From Lepas anatifera (taxonomy: Eukaryota > Arthropoda > Thecostraca > Lepadidae), in the NCBI GenBank assembly GCA_034440635.1, contig JAOTON010001488.1, positions 124,001-188,000 on the forward strand: 64,000 nt of DNA, in the 5' to 3' direction. The position numbers were made by a program, and so were the translations under genes. Position 1 is the first letter of the stretch, and each line of letters begins with the position of its first letter. The notes under the pieces are model-generated. The model did not search any database and was not told where the DNA came from. It saw only the letters and a program-made list of their open reading frames with translations. Shown here piece by piece: positions 47,040-58,269 of this stretch.

Positions 47040-48480
47040 TTCTGTGGTACTCTACGACTTGAAGCAAGCAGCTTCTGTTCTCGGTCGGTGGTGATGTGAG
47101 TGGCGAAGTCACTTATGAGTTTGACTCCTCTCTCAGCCACATCATTCGTCACTTTTACTTACTTCACAAACTGCTGTGCCTTCTTGTAGCTGTCATTTTC
47201 TCCCCAGGAGTCTGCAGGGGCAGTGAGTCAGTCACACTTCACCCCAAGAGCGTCAGACATGAAGTGAGACTCTGGGCCTACCAAGTCTGTGAGAAGTGTA
47301 GCCTCGTTGATGACAGGAAATACTGGCTTTCCTCTCCTGTAACTGTCAGGTTTCTCTGTCTGACAGCTTGACAGCGAGCTCCTCCTTTGCAGACTCGGTC
47401 ATGATGTCATTCGAGCTGAATAAGGTGAATGTTACCAGCTCCTGGGTCAGATACCAGCGGTGTTTCGTCAATTTCTTCCAGAACAGATGTCGCTAGTTCA
47501 TGATCATGCTGTTTGTATTGCAGCATGTCCTGCATCAGCTGGAGGTCATGGATCGGTGCGTCAGCAGCAGATGTTGCCGTCACCCAATTTCTTGTGTAGA
47601 ACAATGCCAGGAACCTATTTATCCTCGCGAGATGGAAGATAGTGTCATTGTTGTACTTCAGTTCCTTGGAGAACAGGAACATTTTCATGGAGTAAATATT
47701 CCTGGCCATCCACCGGGCTTGGCCCAGCGGATGCCTCGTGCTGGTTTCTCACCGAGGAGGATCAGACAAAGTTCTGCGACCTCTCTATAATCTGCTCTCG
47801 GGCTTGCTTCCTCGAGGAAACTGTTCACAATTTCAACTGTTGTTGCCTTCTTCTGTTCTAGGTCTTGCTCGACTGGGTCCAGAACTCTTGGACATCCCTT
47901 ATCCAACATGTCCCACTTTTCTTTCACATTGCTGAAAATTGTGTTGTCAGGACTCTTGACCTTGCTGAAGACAGCTTTCCAGGCACCTCCAACTATTACC
48001 TCAGATATGTGATGGTGACAGGCGAAGTAGAATACTTTTTTGTCCAGCTTTTCTTCAATCAACTTCGCCACACCCTTGTTGACGCCACTGTTGCTTGCTG
48101 TGGTATCAAAAACCAAGCCTACAACCTTGTCTGCGAGACCCCATGTTTCATTTAGCTCCAATGATGCATCGCACTGCTGGATTCCTGTGGAACTGTCTAT
48201 GAAGGGCACACCAAGCCCTTCCTTCTTCATAATGTGGAGCGCCAGAGACGAGCACCGCAAGACTTTCAACTGGGTATGTTTCACCAAGAACATCCCTCAC
48301 GAGTTTGCCATCCCATTGTAGTGTGCAGTAATCTGGCGGACTTTCCATGAAGTAATTTATGTAACTTTGGCTCAAGTTTTGGCGAATGTTTATCCTGTTT
48401 CGTCTTGTAGTGGAGGTTGATATAAAAAAGTCGTCAAGATCCGCGCCACCTGCCTATAGCAGAGCAGAGACCATGGCGTT
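47040..48480 (-). pseudogene. decayed transposase of the 4 kb element
   Basis: Homology-like blocks appear in order but in different frames. First is TLQWDGKLVRDVLG plus VLVSG (48375 downward). Next comes a 200-codon frame, 48293-47685, with KVVGLVFDTTASNSGVNKG and FYFACHHHISEV. Then MARNIYSMKMFLF...NDLQLMQDMLQYK (47709-47407), and a piece near 47150-47050 with DVAERGVKLISDF. At least two frameshifts separate them. The set resembles an RNase-H-like transposase family seen in cnidarian and arthropod genomes (recalled pattern: VHWDGKLL, DTTxxNTG, CRHHI, NDLxLL, AERGVKL), whose superfamily name I cannot give. The D in FDTT is a plausible catalytic residue. Confidence 0.75.
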
Positions 48481-48654
48481 AGTCTGGTTATCAGAGACTG
48501 ATACCGATCTGCAGCGCTGCAAATTTCTTCACTAGTCATAACTGACCGTGACAAGTGTAAGGTTATTGTACTGGGTTTTGATGAACAACCTGGTATTGGC
48601 TCAGCAAATTCTGAATCCTCACTAGTTCCAGTGCCTTGGCTGTTTTCCGGGTCT

Positions 48655-48785
48655 TCATCAGTTGAAATTTCCCCAACTCCTGCTGCTTCAGCAGTCACTG
48701 ATGATAATGATGATATGATAATGTAATATAATGATAATGATGTAATATGATATAATAATGACGATAATGATAATGTCACTAAGGA
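48655..48785. repeat. AATGAT-rich simple repeat
   Basis: A low-complexity tract of ATGATAATG/ATAATG words near the inner edge of the right TIR. Confidence 0.85.
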
Positions 48786-49606
48786 TAATGACCTAGGTCA
48801 AGCTTACGCCATGACCCGGTATGGTCATATTTTATTTTAATCAAATCCCCGTGACAAGACAAGCACAATGAAATAAAAATGAGAGCTCTATCTCAATTTA
48901 GTGATGATTTATTGTCCTTTGAATATATAACTTACAGGTGACCTTAGATGACCTCTGAAAGGTCAAATGCCTAAACGAACAGCTTGAGAGCAATAAACGT
49001 ATTAAGACTGTACGGCAGAAGCAGTTAGAACTTATTCATGCCATATTTTGCTTAAAAACCGGCCTGTTGCCTTTTTATTCATATCCTTATAATGGGATGA
49101 CTTCAAAATTGACCCCATCTTAGGTAAAAATAATTATTATTATGCGCAGATGTGTAGCCCATGATGTATGCGTGCTGCTGAAGCAGTTTCAAACTATTCG
49201 GTTGATACTTAATCCCTTGGCACCGCATCAAACTCGTAATTTCGCGTTTTGAGGTCGGGTCACGTGACCTTAAATATCTCCGTGACCCGAGATGACCCGA
49301 CAGAAAAAATTAAAAATTGGGTAGAACGAGGAAATATGCATTAGCTTTCATTTGACAGCATTTTTCACCCTATAGCATCATCCTCTAAGAAGCTATAATT
49401 CAAACAATGACCAAATATCCCGAATTTAGCAGTGTTTTTTAACAACTTCAACAAAAAAACTATATGGCTTTTGAGGCAGGCATAGCAAAGATCCAAGATC
49501 AAAATAAAGGCTATATTCCGTTCATTGAGACCTTGGAGAACGGGAAAAGTATCAGTTTGAACACTTTTGAAGACAAAGGTCTAATATGAACAGGTCTAGT
49601 GGGCAG

Positions 49607-50620
49607 GTCACCCGCCCGTCCTTCCACACCCACACTTTTCATTCAAATTTCAGTCAAGTCGGGAAGAAACCGGGAAATGTTGTAGCCATTCGTTGTGAAA
49701 GGCATCAATGAGCCAAAATGCGTAAGTTTTTTACTGCAGCAGGACCAGTAGGCATCTTGTTAGCAGTAGATTGAAGATTGATTGACCCCTCACTTTTTTG
49801 CCGAGTGCGACAACTATTGTCAAACATGCATAATCATTGGATTCCTCACACTCAGGAACGCGCTATGAGATGTGGAGATCCTGTGCTTTCTGTCTGCCCT
49901 ATGTTTAGTACCATCTGAAAATTTCAGCTGAGCACCCGTTACGAATTTGATTGCCCCTCTGCACAGCGCACAATACCCCTACCACCACTGGTTTGCACCA
50001 ACCACGTCGTCTGCAACAGCGGTGTTAAAATTATCCCACAGCCTGCACCTACACTTACACCTGAGCTCCGTATGCGAAGTGCGTACCTTTCTCTGACTGC
50101 ACCCGACAGGCACCACCGCCGGCTGACAGACACCGACTGTACGAACACGAACAGGCCTGTCGACCTCTTATGAGTCCCTCCCTGCGCTCCCCTCCCCGGC
50201 GACAGCTGAGTCGCGGGGGAAGGGATGGGGGGGTAGAGGTGACGAAATCGAACGCTGGGGGGCCTGCCGCGGCGAGCGGCCGGGTCGGACCACCGGAAGG
50301 TTGGGAGACCCAGAAGGGAGAGATCGAGAATAGCCGCAGTGGAAGGCCGTGCAGATTTGGGTTTTCGCAGTGGGAGGAGGGAGGGCGGAAGAATCAGTCT
50401 TCTGAGCTGTTGGCTGCCTTCCATGCCATTGATCAGGTGCCCTGCTGATGGCTTTAACATGCGTAGTGGAGAGGGGTCTAGCGTCAATGTGCAGTGGAGG
50501 GGTCCACAATGCCCAATGAGTTCTATGCACAATGTCCACAATGCACAATGAGTTCTAAAAACCAAAAGTTGGATAAATGCCCATTTGAGGGTGCTTCGCG
50601 GCGATGGGGCTCTAGATTGT
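49607..50620. other. no gene called; GC-rich stretch 50160-50400
   Basis: The long minus frame 49939-50565 (208 codons) has Pro/Arg/Ser-rich composition and overlaps long open frames on both strands, as expected for GC-rich DNA. A CACAATGCCCAATGAGTTCT-like short tandem lies near 50500-50555. No domain is recognised. Confidence 0.35.
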
Positions 50621-50624
50621 AGGT

Positions 50625-51380
50625 AAGTTTCATTGACCTAGGTCAATATCTTCATGTCAAACAAGGTCGTAAATGTCAAGTCTGGGCCGTGCTAGATACA
50701 TATTGGGAAATCCGTGGTTATGCGGAAAACTGGGAATAAACCAAAAGCGGATTAAGGTCATATGGGGAAGGTCCCACACTATTTCTCTGAACGTTCGAGG
50801 TCAACGTGATTCAAAGTCACTGATTTATGACGTAACAATATGGTATATTACCAATGATTTACACTATAACTAGTACTATAGCAGTCTTTGGGTGGGAAAT
50901 GAGGTTAACCTTTAAAAAATACCTTTGAAATTGACCTGTAACCATGACCTTGATATAAAGTAGTCTTACATATGAAGTCTTAGCATAACATACGTCAAGT
51001 TGAATGATCCCACCTGACGGGAATATTTGGGTCAATGACCTTGACCTGTGACCTTTGATCTTCATGTGACATAAGCTTGAAACATAACCCCATAAAATGA
51101 TGCCATTTCGTCACCACTCACGCTAGAGTGCATGCGTACTGATGCGACCGCGCAATGAGGACATTTTTAAATATAGGGTCGTCTTTGAAAGTCTAAAAGT
51201 TGAAAAACTGTCCCAACTATTTTCAGCACTCCTTCATCAATCGATGCAATCATAAATTCCCTCAAATTTAAACGAGTAGGGTTTTCCGGCGGCGAACGAT
51301 TCTCCGGGCACTTCGGAAAAATGGGTGGGGCACTTTAGGACCCCCTTCCACTGTGCGTGCCAAGCCGGACTGAAAATTGT
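50625..51380 (+). repeat. AGGTCA-rich repeat, copy 2
   Basis: Same orientation as 35670-36420, with about the same length and block order, including TTCTCCGGGCACTTC near its end. Adjacent to the TTAA MITE at 51435. Confidence 0.7.
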
Positions 51381-51434
51381 TACTGTGAGAACTGTTCCCT
51401 CCCATGTTTTAACGTCTCGTATAGTTGCCTTTAA

Positions 51435-51882
51435 AGGGAATGTGGCACCTTCACAACGTGATTTTAACTGAGATAGCCAAGTTGTAAAGCAGGTCGGAAA
51501 ACCCGGTACTCCATATTTCATTTGTCTTGGAACTCGATATTTCAGTAGAAAAAAGCTAAAACCTACCTGACACCAGCCCCCTCAGCCCCCGTCGCCGGCG
51601 GCCATTGTTGTGAGCTACTGGTGTGACGACATATGCTGACGTCACAATGAGCATCAGCCAATCGAAGCCCTTGAAGCGTTTCAAGTATGGTAGTGGTTGC
51701 CAGATCGTGACATCATCCATAGGCTGATATTTATTTCTTTTTCTAAAGGAGTATTTTTAAAAACCAAATATTGAGCTTATTGTACATTTTTCAGAGAAAT
51801 TGTGAGTGGTTTCATTATTTTTGACTAAAAGTACGCCTAATAACACTAAATTCCAGGATTCGACCAAGGTGCCACATTCCCT
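51435..51882. mobile_element. TTAA-target MITE, 448 bp, copy 2 (Kolobok-like ends)
   Basis: TTAA at 51431-51434 and 51883-51886. Perfect terminal inverted repeat AGGGAATGTGGCACC. The body matches 30564-30999. AGGG starts with TTAA duplications are reported for Kolobok; this assignment is inference. Confidence 0.9.
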
Positions 51883-52184
51883 TTAAGAGAAGAAACTGAG
51901 TAAAAAAATCGTGCGCACCTGTACGCTCTGGTGGCATTGCAGATATCACACGCCGTAGTAACTAAGGACAAATCTGCCGAGCAGGAGCCAGCTGGCGTCC
52001 ATATGCAAATTTTAACACCTATAGCTTAGTTAAAAATGTGTAGTCACTCAGCCAGGACTGCGGGCCATGGCTAGGGAAAGTGTCATATAACACCCTTTTG
52101 CGATGAAATACCTCCAGATAGAAAAAAAAACAATCCGTCATATGAGCTCACTTGCTTCACTCCGTGGTCACGTCCAATTTCGTC

Positions 52185-52615
52185 TTCTTGCGTGTGCTAT
52201 GGGCCTGCCTCCCTGAGGGCACTGCCTCCGTGTGCAACACTGCCTCCGTGTGCGACAATACCTCCCTGGGGGCACTGCCTCTCTGTGCAACACTGCCTTC
52301 CTGTGCAACACTGCCTTTGTGGGCACTGTCTCCCTGTGCAACACTGCCTCCGGGTGCGACAATACCTCCCTGGGGGCACTGCCTATCTGTGGGCACTGTC
52401 TCCCTGTGAGCACTGCCTCCGGGTGCGACAATACCTCCCTGGGGGCACTGCCTCCCTGTGGGAACTATCTCCCTGTGCGACACTGTCTCCCTGTGAGCAC
52501 TGCCTCCGGGTGCGACAATACCTCCCTGGGGGCACTGCCTCCCTGTGGGCACTGTCTCCCTGTGCGACACTGCCTCCCTGTGAGCACTGCCTCCCTGTGC
52601 GACACCTGTTTGCAG
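52185..52615. repeat. minisatellite, about 430 bp
   Basis: Tandem units built on CTCCCTGTGGGCACTGC and CTCCGGGTGCGACAATAC, about 18 bases each, with a higher-order unit near 90-110 bases. Several frames stay open on both strands (up to 177 codons), a by-product of the 3n unit length. Confidence 0.93.
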
Positions 52616-53559
52616 ATTGTCGAGGCTTTGAAATCGAGGGGAACGATACATGACTGATTCACTTGTAATGTAGTCGTCATTGGGGCGCATGCTTCCAGTA
52701 TTGCCACGTTTCCCAGTGTTGACGTGATTTACGTGATTTGACGTGATTTACTCGCCTACTTAGTCGGTTCAACAAGAGCAGAGTGAAGGGTTTTATGATT
52801 CAGCAAGAAGCTGAGCTTAGCCATCATTCGCACACAGTTAGAGTGCTATAGCGGCTGAAACACCGATGTAAACCTTGGTGAAGATGGATTTCGCTCATTG
52901 ATTTCGTTTTTCCCTATGATCCGTATCGACTTGTATGTTAACTAACCCGTTCAGTTAGGTGGGCGTTAAATGACCACAGAAGTCGAAGCGCCCTGAAATT
53001 CCAACTATGATAATGTTCAGTACGGATGACCACTGAGTTTTGAACATTTAAACAGAGAAAAGTCAGCAAAGAAAATCAGCCAGCACTATTCCCACCGATT
53101 TTTTCAGATACAAAGGGAGAAAAGCAGACACGTTCGCACTAGTTCCAAGAACAGACCGACAAACAATTTGGAACATAAGGATATATGCGATAATAAGCTC
53201 GTGAGCAAGCCAATAAGAATAAAATCGTTTATAGCCGGGACCAAGGCCTTATAACTTAACAGGTAAAATAATCCGGGCGATGTTTTTGGTTTATTGGTCA
53301 AGACGTGTGTGACGTCACTGGTTGATTTTTCGGCCGTGGCTGCTCCTGACTTTTGGCATTGCTGTCATTCGATAGCATAAGAGTAAGTTAATTTAAAGTG
53401 ACTGATTTTAAAACAAAATTGTGAGTGATTAGAAGGTATCATGCACGATTATTTTGACACAAGCCGAAATAGGTACAAAATAAATGACCCGGCAAACCCC
53501 GAGATCAACGAATGAAAACCCCCGTGCAGTGGTGGATAAAAGGGACGTATTTAGGATTT

Positions 53560-54010
53560 AGTTACGGGGGCAATCCCGGGGGGCGCTGAACCTGAGGGGC
53601 ATCACAGGGCACCAAGCTATCGAAGGACGAATTTTCTATCCAAAGGGCATCTTTTAGTTTCCTGAAGCGCCTATATCCATCTAAGGGGCGCCTATGCTGT
53701 CCAGAGCACCATCCCGAATCAAGCCACCAGAATTTATGAGTAAAAAAGCCATTCATGGTTAAGGTGAGGTAGGCTGAGGCCCCTATTCCCCCATGGGCGC
53801 CGCCGAAAGCGGGGGGACAGGGGGACGCGTCCCCCCTATTGGCCAACCAGGGGGACGTCCCCCAAAAAAATTTTGGGGTCCATCGTCATCAATGCTGTCA
53901 GATACCGAATATGCCCAAAATTTGCCTCCCCGGTCAGCACCAGCCAAGGTCCGTCCCCCCCACTGCAAAAATTCCGTGGCGGCGGCCCTGCCCCCTGAAA
54001 GAATAGATCC
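53560..54010. repeat. degraded G-rich repeat pair
   Basis: 53560-53785 has 'gggggcgctgaacctgagg' and 'aaggggcgcctatgc' blocks like the G-rich family. 53800-54010 is a second G-rich piece with 'gggggacgcgtccccc' near its edge. Confidence 0.4.
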
Positions 54011-54094
54011 ACTGCTGCCTTGGCGATTGTTTCTGATACTGTAAAGAGTGTCATACACGAAAAACTCGTTTATAATTTCTAAAATTTAGTACAA

Positions 54095-54276
54095 ATAATA
54101 ATTGTTGGGGTTTAACGACGCACCAACTGCCAGGGTCATACGGCGTCGCCAACTCTCACCCTGTTGGAAGGGATTTTGGGGATCAGATCGACTTATTCGG
54201 AGGCTCCGCCGGGACTTGAACCCGGAACCGGTGGTTTAGAAGACAAGGGTGCTATCCACTAAGCCACCTCATCCCC
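54095..54276 (-). repeat. tRNA-derived SINE, 182 bp, with TSD
   Basis: Read on the minus strand it starts GGGGATGAGGTGGCTTAGTGG (A box TGGCTTAGTGG) and continues to a B box GGTTCAAGTCC. The tRNA-like head has a TCT (Arg-type) anticodon position, but poor anticodon and acceptor stem pairing. It then has a body with GCGACGCCGTATGACCCTGG and a short AT-rich tail. A 14 bp target duplication AAAATTTAGTACAA lies at 54081-54094 and 54277-54290. This is a retroposon, not a working tRNA gene. Confidence 0.9.
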
Positions 54277-54309
54277 AAAATTTAGTACAAGCTACAAATG
54301 AAACATAAT

Positions 54310-54770
54310 ATTGCAAGAGCCAGCTCAGGTACCCCCAGGACCCATACCAGCTCAGGTACCCCCAGGACCCATACCAGCTCAGGTACCCCCAGGACCCATA
54401 CCAGCTCAGGATACCCCCAGGACCCAGATCAGCTCTTGGGCCCTAGATCAATTTAGGGGCCTCACGTCAGCTCAGGGGGGCCAGATCGAACCAGGGGCAC
54501 TAAATAAGCTAAGGAGCCCTTTATTAGCTCAGGGCTGCCTCACCAGCTCGGGGCCCCAGTCCGATCAGGATCTCCAGTGCTGCATAGGAGGCACCAGATC
54601 GGCCTATAGGGCACCAGATCACTTTACAGGACAACGGATCAGCTCGGTGGTTCTCGATCAGATCGGGGCCCAGCTTAGCTTGGGGGTACCAGATCAAATC
54701 AGGAGGCACTTAATCAACTCAGGAACCCCATACCAGCTCAAGGGCCCTTATCCGCCTTGGTGGGTCCATG
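54310..54770. repeat. satellite-like CAGCTCAGG repeat
   Basis: Opens with about four near-identical 27 bp units (CAGCTCAGGTACCCCCAGGA plus CCCATAC), then grades into degenerate units of about 25-28 bases with CAGATCAGCTCAGG cores. Related to 63745-63985. Confidence 0.85.
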
Positions 54771-54796
54771 AGGCAGGAGGATTATTATCCCATTAA

Positions 54797-55168
54797 CGCT
54801 CAGAGGGTCATTTTTGTCCTCTGACTTTGACAGGCTGCAGAATCGGTACCAGTGAAGTGACCTTCATGTTTATGATATGTACGTGTGTTTCAGAGCGTGG
54901 ATAAGCTGGAAAAATGCATTGGAAAATTCTAGGTTTTTATGGGACGATTTTGGTGGAACTTATTTTGGCGAGGTTTTGGTCAGCGTGAGATAGCTCGGCA
55001 AATTTTGTATCTCGCAATAACATGTGGAAAGCTGGAAAGGGTTTGCATGACTGACATTAAGCCAAGACCACTAGGAGTCAGATGGTGAAGAAGCAGTAAG
55101 ATTTTCTTGAACGGCTTTGCCATGAGACATCGTAAAATATGAAGCGGACAAAAATGACCCGCTGGGCG
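54797..55168. mobile_element. TTAA-target MITE, 372 bp
   Basis: Starts CGCTCAGAGGGTCATTTTTG and ends with the complement-like CAAAAATGACCCGCTGGGCG. Flanked by TTAA (54793-54796) on the left and TTGC on the right. A related end, CGCCCAGCGGGTCATTTTTG, lies at about 63577. Confidence 0.7.
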
Positions 55169-55602
55169 TTGCGGACAGCTGTGGGCCGCTGAAAATGAGG
55201 AAAAGGATGTGTCCCGTCCTCCCGTCTGGTGCGTTAGGTGCACAATGTTACCTAGAGGGAAGGGAGGCATTGTGGGTGCTGCGAATGTAGGGTTGCCAGT
55301 TTAGATATTTTTCATCAAATCTGAAGATTTTTAGTGCAATGTCGATACCTTTGGAAACTTTGAAGTTCATGAAATGTTTCCTAACGTTTCGGGTTCTGTC
55401 TTGTTTTGGGAATGATTATGACATATTTTTAACGGAAACATGCAAGATGGTTCCAGTATTTTGTAAAGGCGTTATTAAATACAATTTTCAGGGGTTTTAA
55501 AAACTTATCGAAATTTTAGCACTGACTTCACTGTAAAGCTAGCCGATCCTTGTCTTTTCCCCTTGATGGATTGTGTGTAGTGGATAGAGAGGATAGGGAA
55601 CA

Positions 55603-56110
55603 GTAGCGGATTGAGGACTTCATTGGGTGTTGGGGGGGGTAAGGGATCTAGAGCCTCCCCGCCATGGCCTCGGAACAGCCCTCAGTAATGCATTTACTAT
55701 AGGCACACTGACATTTCGGTGGGGTGGGGGTTGAACCTTCCTAGCCCCCTTGTGTCCACTACTGATTGAAAGTCAATGACCAGCTGACAAAATGAGTTAG
55801 AAATTATCGCGGCCGCCACGCTGGTTTGTTTTGACAAGATGGTGTAGTGTCAAACGTTTGGAGCAGTTTGAAATGGGTAAAAGCATAGGAAGTTCTAGAA
55901 CTTCTGTCTAAAACGCAACTAGCACTATTGCGGCTTGGTTCTAGTCAAGTGAAACTACCATGAGTGAACATCCCGGGGAGGAGGAGGGGTCAAGACCCGC
56001 CTGGATTTTTGTCTCCCACAGACTTTGTCTAGGGCTTGGGTTGCAGTGCTAGCGTTAAACCATCCAGAACCCCTCTTGGATTGAGAAGAAATCTCCAGCC
56101 ATGGAGACAT
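55603..56110. repeat. degraded G-rich elements
   Basis: 55603-55764 runs CAGTAGCGGATTGAGG to TCCACTACTG, an imperfect inverted repeat. 55970-56110 resembles 28850-29110. Confidence 0.45.
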
Positions 56111-56114
56111 AAAT

Positions 56115-57376
56115 ATATCGAAAGCATAGTTGTTAGCAATACCACAGATCAAATGTTTTGCAGGAAAAGAAGAAAAATAAGTTGTTTTAAGTGCGCAAGA
56201 TAGCGGAGCGGATCAGGTGCATATCATGACCATACCATCACAAAATACATTAGTCATGAGGATGAGAAAGGTGATGAGCTGACTCAAGATTCCTTTACTT
56301 TATAAGGTTAGTCAATTAGAGAATTTTAGGTGCCCCAGTCGACGTCATCACGTGGCAGCAAATATGGCATCATTTTTATCGCGACATAATAAACGCAAAC
56401 AATACTTTTAAAAATGTATCAAATCAATCACTCTATAGGTAAGAGGGACAGTGATCGGTTGTGGGTCTATGAATCATGTATTTGTTTATATTTGTTGCAA
56501 ATGTAAATCTAGGAAAAATAGATGTAAGATAAAGTGTAAAGCATACAAGAAAATTAAATAAGCATACAATTTCAGCTATATATCGATAACAAGCAATATC
56601 TCCGCGTCTCCACTAGAATTACTGGATTCAGAAATAATTCAGGTGATGTATGCAACAAGACAAATAACAATTAGTGGTACAAACCATCAGTGACTACGAC
56701 AATAACATCCTGTGTGTACGAAACTGTATGTAAGTATTTAAAATGACAACCCTCTTTTCGAGTCAAGGAGTAATATTCAGATGTTACTGACCATACCTAT
56801 CTCATTTTCCTTTGTGAATGAATTAAATCAGCGTTTTGCTTCTAATGATGTTCTGATTTGAAGAATCAGATTGCGGGGTCCAATACAAATATGCCTCCAG
56901 AGGTGTCGAACCTCACCAACATTGGCAAATCAGATTCTAAAAAAAACTTGTTTGTTTCAGGATTTTCTTATATCTTCCAAGCAATTATGCCTGTGAAATA
57001 TATGCAAAGTAAAGTAGGATTTAGTCATGAATACATGTAGGTATGTAGAGGTTTCTAACACCTCATTCATTCAAATGAAACTCACAAAAATTTGCCATGC
57101 AACTGGAAAATAGAGCTGTGTAGCAAAATATTAACGGTAAATAAAATAGTTTCACTCAGTCCTGGCAAAACGAAAATGCAACGTATAAATATATATTCCT
57201 TGTGAGTATCCAAAATAGTCATGTTCAGTCTGCTGAAAACCTGAAATGCAGATCGAAAGCTTCTACACTTTTGACATAATTAAATGCAAGTAAGTCCCGA
57301 ACAGGAAACCAAATCAAAGTAGCAATGGTGCCGACAGACTTTAAATATTATGTTCTTGTGTTTCTTGCTTTTTCAG
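56115..57376. other. AT-rich, no gene seen
   Basis: No exon is recognised. A TTTCTTGCTTTTTCAG acceptor ends this stretch at 57376, so a non-coding 5' exon of the transposase gene may lie here. Confidence 0.4.
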
Positions 57377-57380
57377 AACC

Positions 57381-57685
57381 ATGCCGGACTGTGTGGTTCC
57401 ATGCTGCCAGAATCGCACAGGTAGAGAACTGCTCAATATCAAGTGGTTTCGGTTTCCCAAAGAGCAGGCCTTGGCACATGCATGGTGACAAGCAATAAAA
57501 AAAGATGGGTGCCAGGAAAATGTAAAAGATGCCCGTGTATGTTCTGCACATTTTGCTCCCTCAGACTTTAAGCGAAACTTACAGCATGAGCTCCTCAACC
57601 CTGGGATGCCACTGCCACTATCGGAGTGGAAGCTCAAGATCTCTGCCTGCCCCACCAGAAATATTCCTTCTGCTCATCCTTCCAG
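57381..57685 (+). CDS. exon 1: THAP domain with in-frame TGA
   Basis: Begins M-P-D-C-V-V-P-C-C, the usual THAP start, then KWFRFPKE, a stop at codon 36 in a TGG TGA context, and ARVCSAHFAPSDF with the second Cys and His. A CGA-to-TGA change (CpG deamination) would explain the stop. The exon ends at AG before GTGTGG. Confidence 0.85.
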
Positions 57686-58058
57686 GTGTGGAAAGTCACC
57701 AAAGATTAATCACTGAATTCAAAGCAGCATTAGGCATCGTATTTTGGTATACCTTCATTTGTCCTTTTGAGTCCTGTCTAACCTGGTCTAGTTAAGAGAC
57801 GTTAGTTCCCATTATTCCCCTTCGATCATGCTCGGTTACCGCGTGACAATGGGGCGCTTGCTTTTGCCATATGATTTTTGGTATTTTCTTTTTTAACTCC
57901 CCTGTTTTAATTTTTGGTGTTGGAGCATTCAAGATCCATGAAAATATCATTGGCGAGTAGTGGTGGATCCACGGATTATTATCCAATTTCTTACAAATAT
58001 TATTGACAGGCGCACTGTAGGCTTTTGTTAGTTAATTATCTTTCTGCCTCCCTCACAG

Positions 58059-58269
58059 ACGTTCAGTCTGTGCTCCTCAGACCTCAACGTCAGTTGCACA
58101 ACGCTCAACGAGCTGCACTGGCTGTGTGGAACGTGATGCTCAGATCACTGTTCTTAGTCGCCGGGTCAAGGAGCTGGAACAGGAGGTGGAAGAGCTTCAC
58201 AAGCAGCATGCTGGACGGGCCAGGCGCCCAGATTCCGTGCTGTCAGACAGCGTGGTGTCGCTGCCTGCG
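58059..58269 (+). CDS. exon 2: coiled-coil region
   Basis: Starts after CCTCACAG. Codes a Ser/Thr-rich linker and then RRVKELEQEVEELHKQH, a clear heptad coiled coil such as P-type transposases use for dimerisation. Ends GCG before GTAAAA. Confidence 0.8.

Larger units (their letters stand above)
45534..49598. mobile_element. 4,065 bp DNA transposon with 0.8 kb TIRs and 8 bp TSD
   Basis: A perfect target duplication GTGGGCAG lies at 45526-45533 and 49599-49606. The element starts TAGACCTGTTCATATTAGACC and ends with its complement. The left TIR is about 45534-46350 and the right about 48790-49598; they are alignable along their whole length with scattered differences. The TIRs carry many AGGTCA/TGACCT words. 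The centre holds a decayed transposase on the minus strand (about 47040-48480). An 8 bp duplication is known for hAT and P superfamilies, but the transposase did not let me assign a superfamily. Confidence 0.92.

Noticed and set aside
45534..49598. P-superfamily element (8 bp duplication)
   Set aside because: Its transposase blocks do not match the P-type motifs seen at 57.4-62.1 kb, so duplication length alone is not enough.
49939..50565. 208-codon minus-strand gene
   Set aside because: GC-rich DNA with overlapping open frames on both strands, biased composition and no recognised domain or splice support.
52157..52690. 177-codon open frame (-) and partners on the plus strand
   Set aside because: Product of an 18 bp minisatellite whose length is a multiple of three.
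54190..54276. functional tRNA-Arg gene
   Set aside because: Good A and B boxes, but the anticodon stem has mismatches and the acceptor stem does not pair. The tail and 14 bp target duplication show a SINE.
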